A DNA stretch of 64,000 nucleotides from Cryobacterium sp. (GCF_025463825.1 NZ_JAODBG010000074.1:1-64000), one strand, 5' to 3'. Positions 19,417 through 27,818 are shown, numbered from the stretch's first letter. The notes: generated by a model from the letters alone, not told the origin. Numbers and translations: made by a program.

Positions 19417-20144
19417 AGTCCGATCGTGCGCAGGAAGCCGAAGAACCCGTCGCTGACGCCGGCGAGGGGCCCGTCATCGCGGAGCGTCAGGGTGGCAGAG
19501 ACAGGGGTCCCGGGTGCGGCGAGCCCGTTGTATTCACCGTCGGTGAGCCCGGCGGTGACCACCCGGGCGGTGGTTTCGGCCTGGCCGTCGACGGTGGTCA
19601 CCTCCACGGACTCCAGGGTGCCGGCGATCCTGGCCTGGTTGGGCAGCACGATGTCGACCGTCGCGCCATCCTCGACCCTGGCGTAGTCGGTGCTCGTGAG
19701 CACGAACTGGGCGGAGACGAACAGGGACCCACCCCGGTCGATGGTGGCGAGCACCTGGCCGGCCTGCACGAACGAGCCCCGTTCGGTCTTGATGCCGGTG
19801 ACGGTGCCGTCGATGGAGGCCGTGAGGGTGAGCACCCCGTCGCCGGACACCGAATAGGCAACGTTCTCCAGGCTCACCAGCCCCTCGGCGACGTCCGCCT
19901 GCAGGGTGGGGCTCTGCACCGTGAACAGGGGCTGCCCGGCGGTGACGGTGTCCCCCTCGTCGATGAGGCGATCGATCACGATTCCGCCGTAGTCGGTGCC
20001 GACCGGGTACTGGGCGGCCTGGATCGATGCGGATGCGCTGGCCACCTGCGATTGGCGCTGGTTGAAGAGCACCGTGAGCACGGCGACGAGTGCGACGACC
20101 CCGACCAGGCCGACGAACAGCCGGACACGGTTGGCCCAGGTCAT
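19413..20144 (-). CDS. HlyD/biotinyl-lipoyl-like membrane protein of a polysaccharide cassette
   Basis: A 243-residue protein with one N-terminal membrane helix (about 7-27) and an extracytoplasmic part of barrel-sandwich character: VDEGD-like RLIDEGDTVTAGQPLFTV and IDGTVTGIKTERGSFVQAGQVLATID form two lipoyl half-motifs. This resembles membrane-fusion domains such as the C-terminal part of alginate Alg44, but no PilZ domain is present. It starts by ATGA overlap with the GT2 gene and ends by GTGA overlap with GH81, so the three products are probably made together as one complex. Confidence 0.8.
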   Translation of the reverse strand: MTWANRVRLFVGLVGVVALVAVLTVLFNQRQSQVASASASIQAAQYPVGTDYGGIVIDRLIDEGDTVTAGQPLFTVQSPTLQADVAEGLVSLENVAYSVSGDGVLTLTASIDGTVTGIKTERGSFVQAGQVLATIDRGGSLFVSAQFVLTSTDYARVEDGATVDIVLPNQARIAGTLESVEVTTVDGQAETTARVVTAGLTDGEYNGLAAPGTPVSATLTLRDDGPLAGVSDGFFGFLRTIGL

Positions 20145-21889
20145 GCGGTCACCGCCTCGCGGCCGGGCGCATCCGCCGGCAGCGGCGGGCCGGCCCACTG
20201 GGTCACCCGGCGCCGCCCGAGCAGCATCCGTCGCTCGGCCGCGAGACTCAACCGGGTGGCGCGGCTCTCGTGCAGCGCGGCGCCGATGAAGCTGCCGAGA
20301 ATCACGGTGTTGGTCACGTTCCACGCCGTGGCCAGGGTGGGGGCGCCGATGCCGACGTCCCGCCAGAGGGCCACGACCGAGGTGAGTAGCAGGAACACGA
20401 ACACCAGCACCTGCGGAATCATGAAGTTGAACGGTGAGGACACCGTCGACTTGTTGCCCGTTGCCCGCCACTGCTGTTCCTTGCCGATGACCACATTGAC
20501 CAGGGCGGCCAGGTAGATCGGGAACGACGCGGCGGCGAGCATCAGGGTCTCCCAGCGGAAGGAGCCCATCGTGTAGAACGCGAGCGCCACCTGCATCAGG
20601 TAGAACCCCGCGTAGTACAGCAGCCAGGTGCCCAGGGTGGTCGACAGGTTCATCGGCCGCAGGTCGAAGTAGATCTCCAGCGGCGGCACGATGAGCAGCA
20701 GCAGCGGGGCGATACCGGTGAGGTAGAACGACGCGGTGACCAGGTACTGCAGGCGCTGGTCGAAGGTGAGACGCCGGCGGCGGCTGAGCGGGTTGCTGGT
20801 CAGCAGGATCTCGAACCCGCCCGTCGCCCAACGCAGTTGCTGCTTGGTGTAGGCCTCGACGGTGTCCGGTGCGTGGCCGGTGGCCAGCACCATCGGGATG
20901 AAAATTGTCTTCCAACCCCGCTCGTGCAGCTTGAGCGAGGTCCAGACGTCCTCCGACTTGGAGTCGGTGTACATGCCGCCGACATCCACGATGGCGTCCC
21001 GGCGGAAGATCACGTTGGTGCCCACGCAGAACGCGGCGTTGAACCGGTTGCGGCCGGGCTGGATGAACCGATAGAACACCGACTGCATGTACCCGGCGCC
21101 GCGCGAGATCACGTTGTGCAGGTTCCGATAGGCCTGCGGCGTCTGCACGAAGGCGACCCTGTCGTCACTGAAGAACGGCAGCGTCTCCACCAGGAACTCC
21201 GGCTCCGGCACAAAATCGGCGTCGAAGATCACGAAGTACTCACCGGAGCTCGCCGTCAGCGCGTGGTTGACGTTGCCCGCTTTCGCCCCGTTGGGGCTGA
21301 GCCGACGCAGGTACCGCGCGCCGAGGTCGGACGCCAGGGCCCGAACGTCGTCGGACCGGCCGTCGTCGAGGATCCAGGTGAGGTGCGCCCCCCGGATGGC
21401 GAGGGCGGCGGTGACGGTGTCCCGGATCACGTCGAGGCTCTCGCCGTAAGTGGTGATGAACACGTCGATGCTGGTGGGCTGCCCGCACAGGTGTAGTTGC
21501 CGCCGGTCGGCGCCGGACGTCCCCGCTCCCCGGGGGTTCGACCTGGTCGCGAACAGGGCGGCCTGGGCCTGGTGGAAGGCGAAGTCGCGGGGGTCCTGGG
21601 AGCCGGAGAGGATGGTCCACATCGACAGCAGCGCCTGGAAGATCAGGCTCGATTCCGCGACGATGACGAGCGTGTACGGCAGCCAGTCGCCGCGGCTGGC
21701 CGGGTTCAACAGAAAGTTGGCGTAGGCCAGGATGCCGATGGTCGCGACCAGCACCAGCAGTACCAGCGAGGGCGAGTGGTCATGCCCGGCGCGCGGCGGT
21801 CGCCCCGATTTCGGGTCCGCGAGCTGCCGGTGCGGTGGGATGCGGTGCATCAGCGCGGGGTCGTCGATGCGGGGATGAAGAGAGGTCAT
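20141..21889 (-). CDS. Cellulose-synthase-like processive glycosyltransferase (GT2)
   Basis: Membrane-embedded family 2 glycosyltransferase of 582 residues. All processive-synthase motifs are present: DDG (175-177), DAD (223-225), TPQ (250-252), the SED variant of TED (312-314) and QQLRW (350-354). Two helices precede (about 41-62, 72-95) and about five follow the catalytic domain. No C-terminal PilZ domain is seen. The start MTSLHPR is chosen over an upstream extension of 91 residues that lacks membrane or family features. With GH81 downstream, a beta-1,3-glucan (curdlan-like) product is the best inference; cellulose or another beta-glucan is possible. Confidence 0.88.
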   Translation of the reverse strand: MTSLHPRIDDPALMHRIPPHRQLADPKSGRPPRAGHDHSPSLVLLVLVATIGILAYANFLLNPASRGDWLPYTLVIVAESSLIFQALLSMWTILSGSQDPRDFAFHQAQAALFATRSNPRGAGTSGADRRQLHLCGQPTSIDVFITTYGESLDVIRDTVTAALAIRGAHLTWILDDGRSDDVRALASDLGARYLRRLSPNGAKAGNVNHALTASSGEYFVIFDADFVPEPEFLVETLPFFSDDRVAFVQTPQAYRNLHNVISRGAGYMQSVFYRFIQPGRNRFNAAFCVGTNVIFRRDAIVDVGGMYTDSKSEDVWTSLKLHERGWKTIFIPMVLATGHAPDTVEAYTKQQLRWATGGFEILLTSNPLSRRRRLTFDQRLQYLVTASFYLTGIAPLLLLIVPPLEIYFDLRPMNLSTTLGTWLLYYAGFYLMQVALAFYTMGSFRWETLMLAAASFPIYLAALVNVVIGKEQQWRATGNKSTVSSPFNFMIPQVLVFVFLLLTSVVALWRDVGIGAPTLATAWNVTNTVILGSFIGAALHESRATRLSLAAERRMLLGRRRVTQWAGPPLPADAPGREAVTA

Positions 21890-22320
21890 CCGGTTCTCAT
21901 TTCGGCTGCCGGATTCGGGTCCGGGGTTCGCGAGCGTGGTCTCGGGCGAGGCTCGCGGGGTGTGCTCTGCCAGTCCCGGGGGCGCTAGGGACGCGGGGAC
22001 GGAAACTGGCCGCCGGCGAGGGAAACCGGCTTCGATGGGGCGAGGTATCGATGGAGCGGAATCGTTGAGGATCCTTCGGCATTGGCGGGTGACCGGCCGA
22101 ATGGACCTGGCGTCACTGTAAGCAGATCGACACCACGGACGCACGGCTTCGTGCACTTTCAAGCGGAGGGTTTTCCTGTTCGTAACATGCTGGTAACCGG
22201 GGCTTTCGCTGTGTCACCTGGGTGGGGGCCGTGCGGGCAGGGCGGGCGTCAGGCACATTCGTAAGAGATTCGTAAGCCACCCCCAGCGCTTCCGGCAGCA
22301 GGCAAACCTAAGCTGAGAGC
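21890..22320 (+). promoter_or_regulatory. Divergent control region between the GT2 cassette and the molybdoenzyme gene
   Basis: This 431-base stretch holds no credible gene. It contains two pairs of direct repeats with an 11-base period: GTAAC at 22182 and 22193, and ATTCGTAAG at 22257 and 22268. Such helical-turn phasing is typical of OmpR/PhoB-type response-regulator sites; GTAAC-N6-GTAAC resembles reported MtrA-type sites. A -10 element for the rightward gene is at 22309. I cannot place the leftward promoter. Confidence 0.45.
22309..22314 (+). promoter_or_regulatory. -10 element of the molybdoenzyme gene
   Basis: TAAGCT followed by GAGAGC and the ATG. The ATTCGTAAG direct repeats end 32 bases upstream, so a factor bound there would touch the -35 region. 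Confidence 0.5.
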
Positions 22321-23976
22321 ATGTCCAGCACTCCCCCGGCACCGGCCGCCCCGCCGCCCACCGAGCCATCCGTGCGCCCGCGCGGGAACACGTCGGCACG
22401 CTGCTGGTGGCCGGCGCTGGCCGGACTGGCCGCGGTGCTGGCAGGGTTCGGCCTGGGCGAGCTTGTCGCCGGGCTCATCGCCCCCGGTGCCAGCCCGGTG
22501 CTGGTGGTCGGCGCCCTGCTCATCGATCTGGCGCCCGCGCCGGTGAAAGAGCTGGTGATCGGTCTGTTCGGCACCGCGGACAAGGTGGCGCTGATCGTCT
22601 TCATCGCCCTGGTCGCGGCGGCCCTGGCCGCCGCGGCCGGAGTTCTCGAATACCGCCGGCCGCCGTTCGGGCGGTTCGTGGTGGTCATCGCGGGCCTTGT
22701 GGCGCTCGTCGCGGCACTCACCCGAGCCGACGCGTCCCCGTTCGACGCCGTGCCACCGGTGCTGGCCATGGTGGTCGCCGCCCTCGTGCTCACCATGCTG
22801 CTGAAGCGGCTGCACGCGAGCACCGCGCCCGCCGAGGCCGCCGCCGCCGCGACCGCCCACACCGGCCGCATCGCATCCGTCACCCCCCACGCGGCCGCCC
22901 GGGCCGCCCTCGACCGGCGCCGGTTTCTCCTGTACACCGGGGTCAGCGCCGGCGCCGGCGTGCTCGCGGCGATCGGCGGCCAGCTGCTCACGGCCGGCAG
23001 CCGGGCAGCGGACGCCGCCAGGGCGCTGTTCACCCTGCCCGCCCCCAGCACTCCGGGCGCGCCGATCGCCGCCGGGGCATCCTTCGACATCGACGGTCTC
23101 GCGCCGATCATCACTCCCAACGCCGACTTCTACCGCATCGACACAGCGCTCTCCGTGCCCCGCATCGACCCGTCCACCTGGACCCTGAAGATCAGCGGGC
23201 TGGTCGAGAACGACGTGGAAATCGACTTCGCCGAGCTGCTCGCCCTGCCCCTGGAAGAGAGCACCACCACCCTCGCCTGCGTGTCGAACTACGTGGGCGG
23301 CGACCTGATCGGCAACGCCGTGTGGCTGGGCTACCCGATTCGCGAGCTGCTCAAGCGGGCCGCGCCGACCAGCGACGCCGACATGGTGCTTTCCCGCAGC
23401 CAGGACGGCTGGACCGCCAGCACCCCGCTCGAGGCGCTCACCGACGACCGCAACGCCATCCTCGCCGTGGGCATGAACGGCGACCCGCTGCCCCTGGAGC
23501 ACGGCTATCCGGTGCGGATGGTCGTGCCGGGCCTCTACGGCTACGTGTCCGCCACCAAATGGGTCACCGAGCTCGTGGTCACCCGCTTCGACACGGAGAC
23601 GGCGTACTGGTCCACGCGCGGCTGGTCGGAGGAGGGACCGGTCAAGCTGTCGTCGCGGGTGGACGTCCCCCGGGACAATGCCACCGCCGCCGCCGGAACC
23701 GTGACGGTCGCGGGTGTGGCCTGGAGCCAGCACGTCGGGGTGTCCGCCGTGGACGTGCAGGTGGACGACGGCGAGTGGAACGCGGCGACGCTGGCCGACG
23801 CCATCTCCGTGGACACCTGGCGGCAGTGGCGTTGGGACTGGACGGCAACCGCGGGTTCGCACTCGATCCGGGTGCGCGCGACGGATGCCAACGGCTCGGT
23901 GCAGACCAGCAAGCTCGCCGATGTGGCACCGGACGGCGCCACCGGGCTGCACGAGGTCAGCGTCTCGGTGCCCTGA
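22321..23976 (+). CDS. Sulfite-oxidase-like molybdopterin-dependent oxidoreductase with N-terminal membrane domain
   Basis: The 551-residue protein has about five hydrophobic segments (residues about 30-170), a further one near 200-220, then an exported catalytic domain of the Oxidored_molyb fold and an Ig-like Mo-co dimerisation domain. Cys320 in TTLACVSNYVGGDLIGNAVW is the predicted molybdenum ligand. Substrate is unknown; the actinobacterial membrane-anchored group is not a proven sulfite oxidase. The stop shares its last base with the next start (TGATG), so they are coupled. Confidence 0.88.
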   Translation: MSSTPPAPAAPPPTEPSVRPRGNTSARCWWPALAGLAAVLAGFGLGELVAGLIAPGASPVLVVGALLIDLAPAPVKELVIGLFGTADKVALIVFIALVAAALAAAAGVLEYRRPPFGRFVVVIAGLVALVAALTRADASPFDAVPPVLAMVVAALVLTMLLKRLHASTAPAEAAAAATAHTGRIASVTPHAAARAALDRRRFLLYTGVSAGAGVLAAIGGQLLTAGSRAADAARALFTLPAPSTPGAPIAAGASFDIDGLAPIITPNADFYRIDTALSVPRIDPSTWTLKISGLVENDVEIDFAELLALPLEESTTTLACVSNYVGGDLIGNAVWLGYPIRELLKRAAPTSDADMVLSRSQDGWTASTPLEALTDDRNAILAVGMNGDPLPLEHGYPVRMVVPGLYGYVSATKWVTELVVTRFDTETAYWSTRGWSEEGPVKLSSRVDVPRDNATAAAGTVTVAGVAWSQHVGVSAVDVQVDDGEWNAATLADAISVDTWRQWRWDWTATAGSHSIRVRATDANGSVQTSKLADVAPDGATGLHEVSVSVP

Positions 23977-24356
23977 TGGTGGCCGAACCCGCCGCGGAGC
24001 TCACCGCGGCCGACCGTGCCCACTTCGAAACGCTACTGCGCGGGAAACGCCGGGATCTCGAGCTGGAGCTGGGCCGGCAGGGCGACTCCCTCGACGCCGT
24101 GCGTGCCGCCCGCAGCGGCGGTGATGCCGACGACGAGCACGACCCCGAGGGCCCCACCCTCTCCGACGAGTGGTCGCTCCGGTCGGGGGTGCACGCCGAG
24201 CTTGCCGCAGCCCTGGCCGCGATCGACGCCGCCCTTGCACGCATTGATGACGGCAGTTACGGCCGGTGCCTGCGGCGGGGTGAACCCATCGGCCGGGGCC
24301 GCCTGGAGGCCCGCCCGGCCGCAGAATTGTGCATCGACTGCGCACGGGAGCCGTAG
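23976..24356 (+). CDS. TraR/DksA-type protein with degenerate zinc finger
   Basis: A 126-residue protein with the coiled-coil and zinc-finger layout of TraR/DksA proteins, which bind the RNA polymerase secondary channel. The expected CxxCG-x17-CxxC is altered: Cys98, Arg101 in place of the second cysteine, Cys119, Cys122 (YGRCLRRGEPIG ... LCIDC). The DDGSYG signature before the finger is normal. It is translationally coupled to the molybdoenzyme by TGATG. With three cysteines it may bind zinc weakly or not at all. Confidence 0.82.
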   Translation: MVAEPAAELTAADRAHFETLLRGKRRDLELELGRQGDSLDAVRAARSGGDADDEHDPEGPTLSDEWSLRSGVHAELAAALAAIDAALARIDDGSYGRCLRRGEPIGRGRLEARPAAELCIDCAREP

Positions 24357-24370
24357 ACGTCCCGCTCCCC

Positions 24371-24376
24371 TAGGCT
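24371..24376 (+). promoter_or_regulatory. -10 element of the membrane protein at 24383
   Basis: TAGGCT, CGAGTC, ATG. The hexamer lies only 15 bases after the TraR-like stop codon. Confidence 0.5.
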
Positions 24377-24382
24377 CGAGTC

Positions 24383-25078
24383 ATGTCATCGGAGGGGCGG
24401 GCGCGGCTGGGTTGGGGTCCGAGCGTGGTCACGGCCGTCCTGTGGCTGGTCTGCTCCGCCACCTTCGGCTACCTCACCTGGCGCGATCGGCTCCCTCGCC
24501 AGATCCTGGCCCACGCCGTGGCGGAGGGGATGCCGGCGGGCGTGTGGAACCTGCCCGGGCCGTGGGTCGCCCTGGTCGCCGTCGTCTCGACCGTGGCTGT
24601 GTTCCTCGTGCACCTGCTGCTGGCCGACCTGGTCGGCCGTGGCTCGTCCGGACCGCGCATCACCCTGTTCTTCGCGCTCTGGTTCGCCGCTGTGGCGACT
24701 GCGGTGCTCGCCAGCGCCCCCTTCGCCCTCAGCGCGATCGTCACGGAGTTCCCGCCGGCCCGGGCCGCGTTCATCCTCGATCCGGCCGGCTCGGTGATGC
24801 TGCAGAGCGGGTACTGGGGTCTGCTCTGGGGCTGGATTCCAGCGCTGCTGGCTTCGCGTCGGCCCGCGGTCACCGTTCCGGCAGGCGGTTACGCGGTGAC
24901 CCGCATCGCCTGGAACGCCATGCCGACCGACGGCGAGCTGGTCGCCTATACCCTCTACGGGGCTCTGTATCCCGGACTGGAACGCGGCTCCTGGCCGGCG
25001 ACGCTCGACATCATCGCGGGCGGCGACGTGTCGGTCACGGCCTGGTCGGTGCGAGACGGCGGCACTCACACCGATTAG
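24383..25078 (+). CDS. Membrane protein of unknown function
   Basis: I do not recognise this 231-residue protein. It has four hydrophobic segments (about 14-32, 58-80, 92-112, 133-153), a short loop between each, and a soluble C-terminal part of about 80 residues predicted outside or inside depending on topology. No catalytic motif is visible. A promoter hexamer six bases before its ATG suggests it is read separately from the molybdoenzyme pair. An imperfect hairpin (CACCA, TCTG, TGGTG) follows at 25096-25109. Confidence 0.7.
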   Translation: MSSEGRARLGWGPSVVTAVLWLVCSATFGYLTWRDRLPRQILAHAVAEGMPAGVWNLPGPWVALVAVVSTVAVFLVHLLLADLVGRGSSGPRITLFFALWFAAVATAVLASAPFALSAIVTEFPPARAAFILDPAGSVMLQSGYWGLLWGWIPALLASRRPAVTVPAGGYAVTRIAWNAMPTDGELVAYTLYGALYPGLERGSWPATLDIIAGGDVSVTAWSVRDGGTHTD

Positions 25079-25203
25079 CACCGACGCCGCCTCGGCACCA
25101 TCTGTGGTGAACCGCCGCTCCTCCACAGGTAGGAGTTTTTGACCTTGTCCACCAGTGATTGACTGGGCTCGGGGATGTCGGTGGTGAGTGGTTCACTGTT
25201 CCT

Positions 25204-26589
25204 ATGGCCCCCTCGAATGCCACACCCGAAGACACCCCGAACGGCGCCGACGATCCCGCGGTTGATCCGGTCGCGGCGGCAATCAGCGCGATCATCGATC
25301 CGCTGATCGAGAACGAGAAGGCGCTGGCCGGCTGCTACGCCGAACGCACCCGCTTGCTCTCGGCGTTGGACCGATTGGGTCACGAGCCGGGCATGATCGC
25401 GGGCCTGTGCGGAGATCCGGTCGAGTCCGGCCGGGACGATCCGGACACGCAGGCGCATGGCCCGGCCTGGGACGACGAGGAACTGGCCCGGCGCACCATG
25501 GCCGCCGAGGCCGGCGCGGCGTTGCGGTTGCGCGCCAACACCGCCGGCTGCATGATCTTCGACGCCACCCGACTCACCGACCAGCTGCCCGCCTTCCACG
25601 AAGCCCTCACCGACGGCCGGATCACCTGGGGGCACGCGCTGAAGATGCTCGAGCTCACCGTGAACCTGCCCGAAGAAGTGCTGCCCCGGTTCGAAGCGGC
25701 AGTGCTGTCGGCGGCGGAGCAGCGCACCTCCACCCAGTTCGTCAAGGTCGCCCTCAAGGTGCGGGAGCGCATGCACCCGGTGCCGTTGCAGGAACGCGTC
25801 GACGCCGGGTTCGCCACACGGCGGGTGATGTTCCGGCCCGACGCGGACGGGATGGCGTGGTTGAACGCCTACCTGAAGGCGGACGAGGCCCAGGCCGCGT
25901 ATGCGCGGCTCAGCCAGATCGCCGCGGACCTCGATGACGCCGACACCTCCGTCCCGGTGCTCCGCACCACGGACCAGCGCCGCGCGGACGCCTACCGGGA
26001 CCTGCTCCTGCACGGTATCGGGCCGGGCGGGCTCGGCCAGGGCATCCGCGGTACCGTGCACATCACCGTTCCCGCGCTCACACTGCTGGGCCGCAGCGAC
26101 GAACCCGCCATCCTGGAAGGCTACGGGCCGATCGACCCGGAGACCGCCCGCCGGATCGCGGGCACCGCGACCAGCTGGACCCGGATCCTGACCCATCCGG
26201 AGACCGGGTGCAGGCTCAGCGTCGGCCGAGAGCAGTACGCGCCGCCGGCGGACATGCGCCGGTACGTGCAGATCCGCGACGAAACCTGCCAGGGCATCGG
26301 CTGCAACCGGCGGGCCACGCTCAGCGAGATCGACCACACCCAGCCGTGGAGTACCGGCGGGCCCACCCACGTCGACAACCTCGTCTGCCTCTGCAAGGGC
26401 TGCCACCGGCTGAAACACCAATCCGCCTTCAGCACCAGCCAAGGCCATGGCGGGGTCCTCACCTGGACCAGCCCCGGCGGCAAGAAATACCCCAGCAAAC
26501 CCGGCACCGACGGCGCACTACCGGCGCCACCGACCGGTCCACTCCCAGCGCCCCCTGCTCAGCTAGCCGACGAACCGCCGCCCTTCTGA
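25204..26589 (+). CDS. DUF222 / HNH endonuclease-domain protein (13E12-like)
   Basis: A 461-residue member of the DUF222-HNH family that occurs in many copies in actinobacteria, related to the mycobacterial 13E12 repeat proteins. The N-terminal DUF222 helical domain covers about 20-330. The C-terminal HNH core is intact: zinc cysteines in TCQGIGC and CLCKGCHRLKH, catalytic Asp377-His378 in EIDHTQPW and Asn in HVDNLV. A proline-rich tail follows. Biological role is unknown; a selfish or recombination-linked function is often suspected. The start is the ATG with the family's N-terminal length; an ATG 45 bases upstream is possible. Confidence 0.88.
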   Translation: MAPSNATPEDTPNGADDPAVDPVAAAISAIIDPLIENEKALAGCYAERTRLLSALDRLGHEPGMIAGLCGDPVESGRDDPDTQAHGPAWDDEELARRTMAAEAGAALRLRANTAGCMIFDATRLTDQLPAFHEALTDGRITWGHALKMLELTVNLPEEVLPRFEAAVLSAAEQRTSTQFVKVALKVRERMHPVPLQERVDAGFATRRVMFRPDADGMAWLNAYLKADEAQAAYARLSQIAADLDDADTSVPVLRTTDQRRADAYRDLLLHGIGPGGLGQGIRGTVHITVPALTLLGRSDEPAILEGYGPIDPETARRIAGTATSWTRILTHPETGCRLSVGREQYAPPADMRRYVQIRDETCQGIGCNRRATLSEIDHTQPWSTGGPTHVDNLVCLCKGCHRLKHQSAFSTSQGHGGVLTWTSPGGKKYPSKPGTDGALPAPPTGPLPAPPAQLADEPPPF

Positions 26590-26604
26590 GCGCGACTGTG
26601 ACTG

Positions 26605-27000
26605 CTACCTCGTTGCAGCCCGGGTCAGTCTGGCGTTCTCCTTCTTGATCGCCTCCACCAGTTGGGCCTTGGTCATCGACGAGCGACCGGTGATCTTGAG
26701 GCGGCCGGCAATCTCATAGAGGTGGGCCATGGAGGCGTTGGCGTCCACGCCCTCCTCGGTGGGCTCCGGGCTGTCGACCCCGCCGGCCGCCTTGGCGTCG
26801 GACGGCCCCCGCTCCGCCTTTTCCTCCCAGTGATCGCCGACCTTCTCGTAGGAGTGCTTCAGCGCGGCGAAGGCGGTGCGGTGCGCGCGCTCACCCTCGC
26901 CGTAGGACTCGACGGCGGAATCGTGCGCCTCCGTCCAGATCGCCTGAGCGTGCTGGGGAGATCGGGCGATCGTGGCGGGCATTTCCTGTGCGGCGGGCAT
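26605..27000 (-). CDS. ChaB-like protein with C-terminal Rho_N/SAP-like domain
   Basis: A 131-residue soluble protein. Residues about 1-70 match the ChaB fold (MPATIARSPQHAQAIWTEAHDSAVESYGEGERAHRTAFAAL split across the domain), and the C terminus (about 97-128, LYEIAGRLKITGRSSMTKAQL) matches the Rho termination factor N-terminal domain, a helix-extended-helix nucleic-acid module. A Gly/Pro/Glu linker joins them. The family appears widely in actinobacteria, function unknown. The upstream-extended reading frame is rejected as it has no ChaB similarity. Confidence 0.82.
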   Translation of the reverse strand: MPAAQEMPATIARSPQHAQAIWTEAHDSAVESYGEGERAHRTAFAALKHSYEKVGDHWEEKAERGPSDAKAAGGVDSPEPTEEGVDANASMAHLYEIAGRLKITGRSSMTKAQLVEAIKKENARLTRAATR

Positions 27001-27145
27001 GGTGTGGTCCTTCCCTCGTCGGTTCAGCGGTGGAATACATCCCACGGTAGGCAGGAGCGCCGCCGCCCGCAACGGCGTGGCCGGCAGGTGCGCGCCCAAA
27101 AAAAAGGCGCCCGACCTGTGGCCGGGCACCCTTCTTCGGTCAGTC

Positions 27146-27769
27146 TTAGAGCGTGATGAGACCGGAGGTCGTGTCGCGCGCCTTCTCGAAGCGAGCCGAG
27201 ACGTTCGCCCAGTCAGTGACGGTCCAGAAGGCCTTCACGTAGTCGGCGCGCACGTTCTGGTAGTCGAGGTAGTACGCGTGCTCCCAGACGTCGAGCATCA
27301 GCAGCGGAACAATCCCGGCGGGGAGGTTGCCCTGCTGGTCGTAGAGCTGCACGATGATGGGCTGCTGGCCCAGGGTGTCCCAGGCGAGGATGGACCAGCC
27401 GGAGCCCTGAACGCCCATGGCGACCGCGGTGAAGTGAGCCTGGAACTTCTCGAACGAACCGAAGGTGTCGTCGATGGCGGCAGCGAGCTCGCCGGTGGGC
27501 TTGTCGCCACCGTTCGGGGACATGTTGGTCCAGAAGATGGAGTGGTTGACGTGGCCGCCGAGGTTGAAGGACAGGTCCTTCTGCAGCTTGTTGACGAACG
27601 TGAGGTTGCCGGATTCGCGAGCCTCAGCGAGCTGCTCGAGCGCGGTGTTGGCGCCGGTCACGTAGGCCTGGTGGTGCTTGCTGTGGTGGAGCTCCATAAT
27701 GCGCCCGCTGATAGCGGGCTCGAGGGCGGAGTAGTCATAGGTCAGCGGGGGCAGCGTGTATGCGGTCAT
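27146..27769 (-). CDS. sodA: Superoxide dismutase (manganese type)
   Basis: Cytosolic enzyme that dismutates superoxide. The 207-residue protein has metal ligands His28 (LHHSKHH), His76 ([10 protein letters not shown]), Asp160 and His164 ([11 protein letters not shown]). Gln145/146 in YDQQGN instead of the histidine of mycobacterial FeSOD, plus GGH at 71-73, points to manganese. No Shine-Dalgarno site precedes the ATG; the -10 hexamer ends six bases upstream, so the mRNA should be leaderless. It diverges from soxR over a shared operator. Confidence 0.95.
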   Translation of the reverse strand: MTAYTLPPLTYDYSALEPAISGRIMELHHSKHHQAYVTGANTALEQLAEARESGNLTFVNKLQKDLSFNLGGHVNHSIFWTNMSPNGGDKPTGELAAAIDDTFGSFEKFQAHFTAVAMGVQGSGWSILAWDTLGQQPIIVQLYDQQGNLPAGIVPLLMLDVWEHAYYLDYQNVRADYVKAFWTVTDWANVSARFEKARDTTSGLITL

Positions 27770-27775
27770 TTGCTT

Positions 27776-27806
27776 ACGATATCGTCTCAAGTGCACTTGA
27801 GATCAA
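27776..27806 (-). promoter_or_regulatory. sodA promoter with SoxR box in the spacer
   Basis: On the minus strand the -35 is TTGATC (27806-27801) and the -10 TATCGT (27781-27776), 19 bases apart. The spacer is almost filled by a perfect 18-base palindrome, TCTCAAGTG/CACTTGAGA (27785-27802), which differs from the Escherichia coli soxS operator only at the ends and centre. Long spacers with a central palindrome are the hallmark of MerR-family activation. The -10 lies six bases before the sodA ATG. Confidence 0.75.
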
Positions 27807-27818
27807 GGAGAAGGCCCC

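Noticed and set aside
20145-20915. N-terminal extension of the HlyD-like protein into the GT2 gene
   Set aside because: The extension is out of frame with GT2, low complexity, and a well-placed ATG overlaps the GT2 stop.
24016-25110. Alternative plus-strand frame across the TraR-like and membrane protein genes
   Set aside because: Arg/Pro-rich shadow translation; the two chosen frames have domain features and a promoter.
25096-25163. Inverted repeats near the HNH gene as mobile-element ends
   Set aside because: The repeats are short (5-base arms) and no matching copy or target duplication is seen on the other side of the gene.
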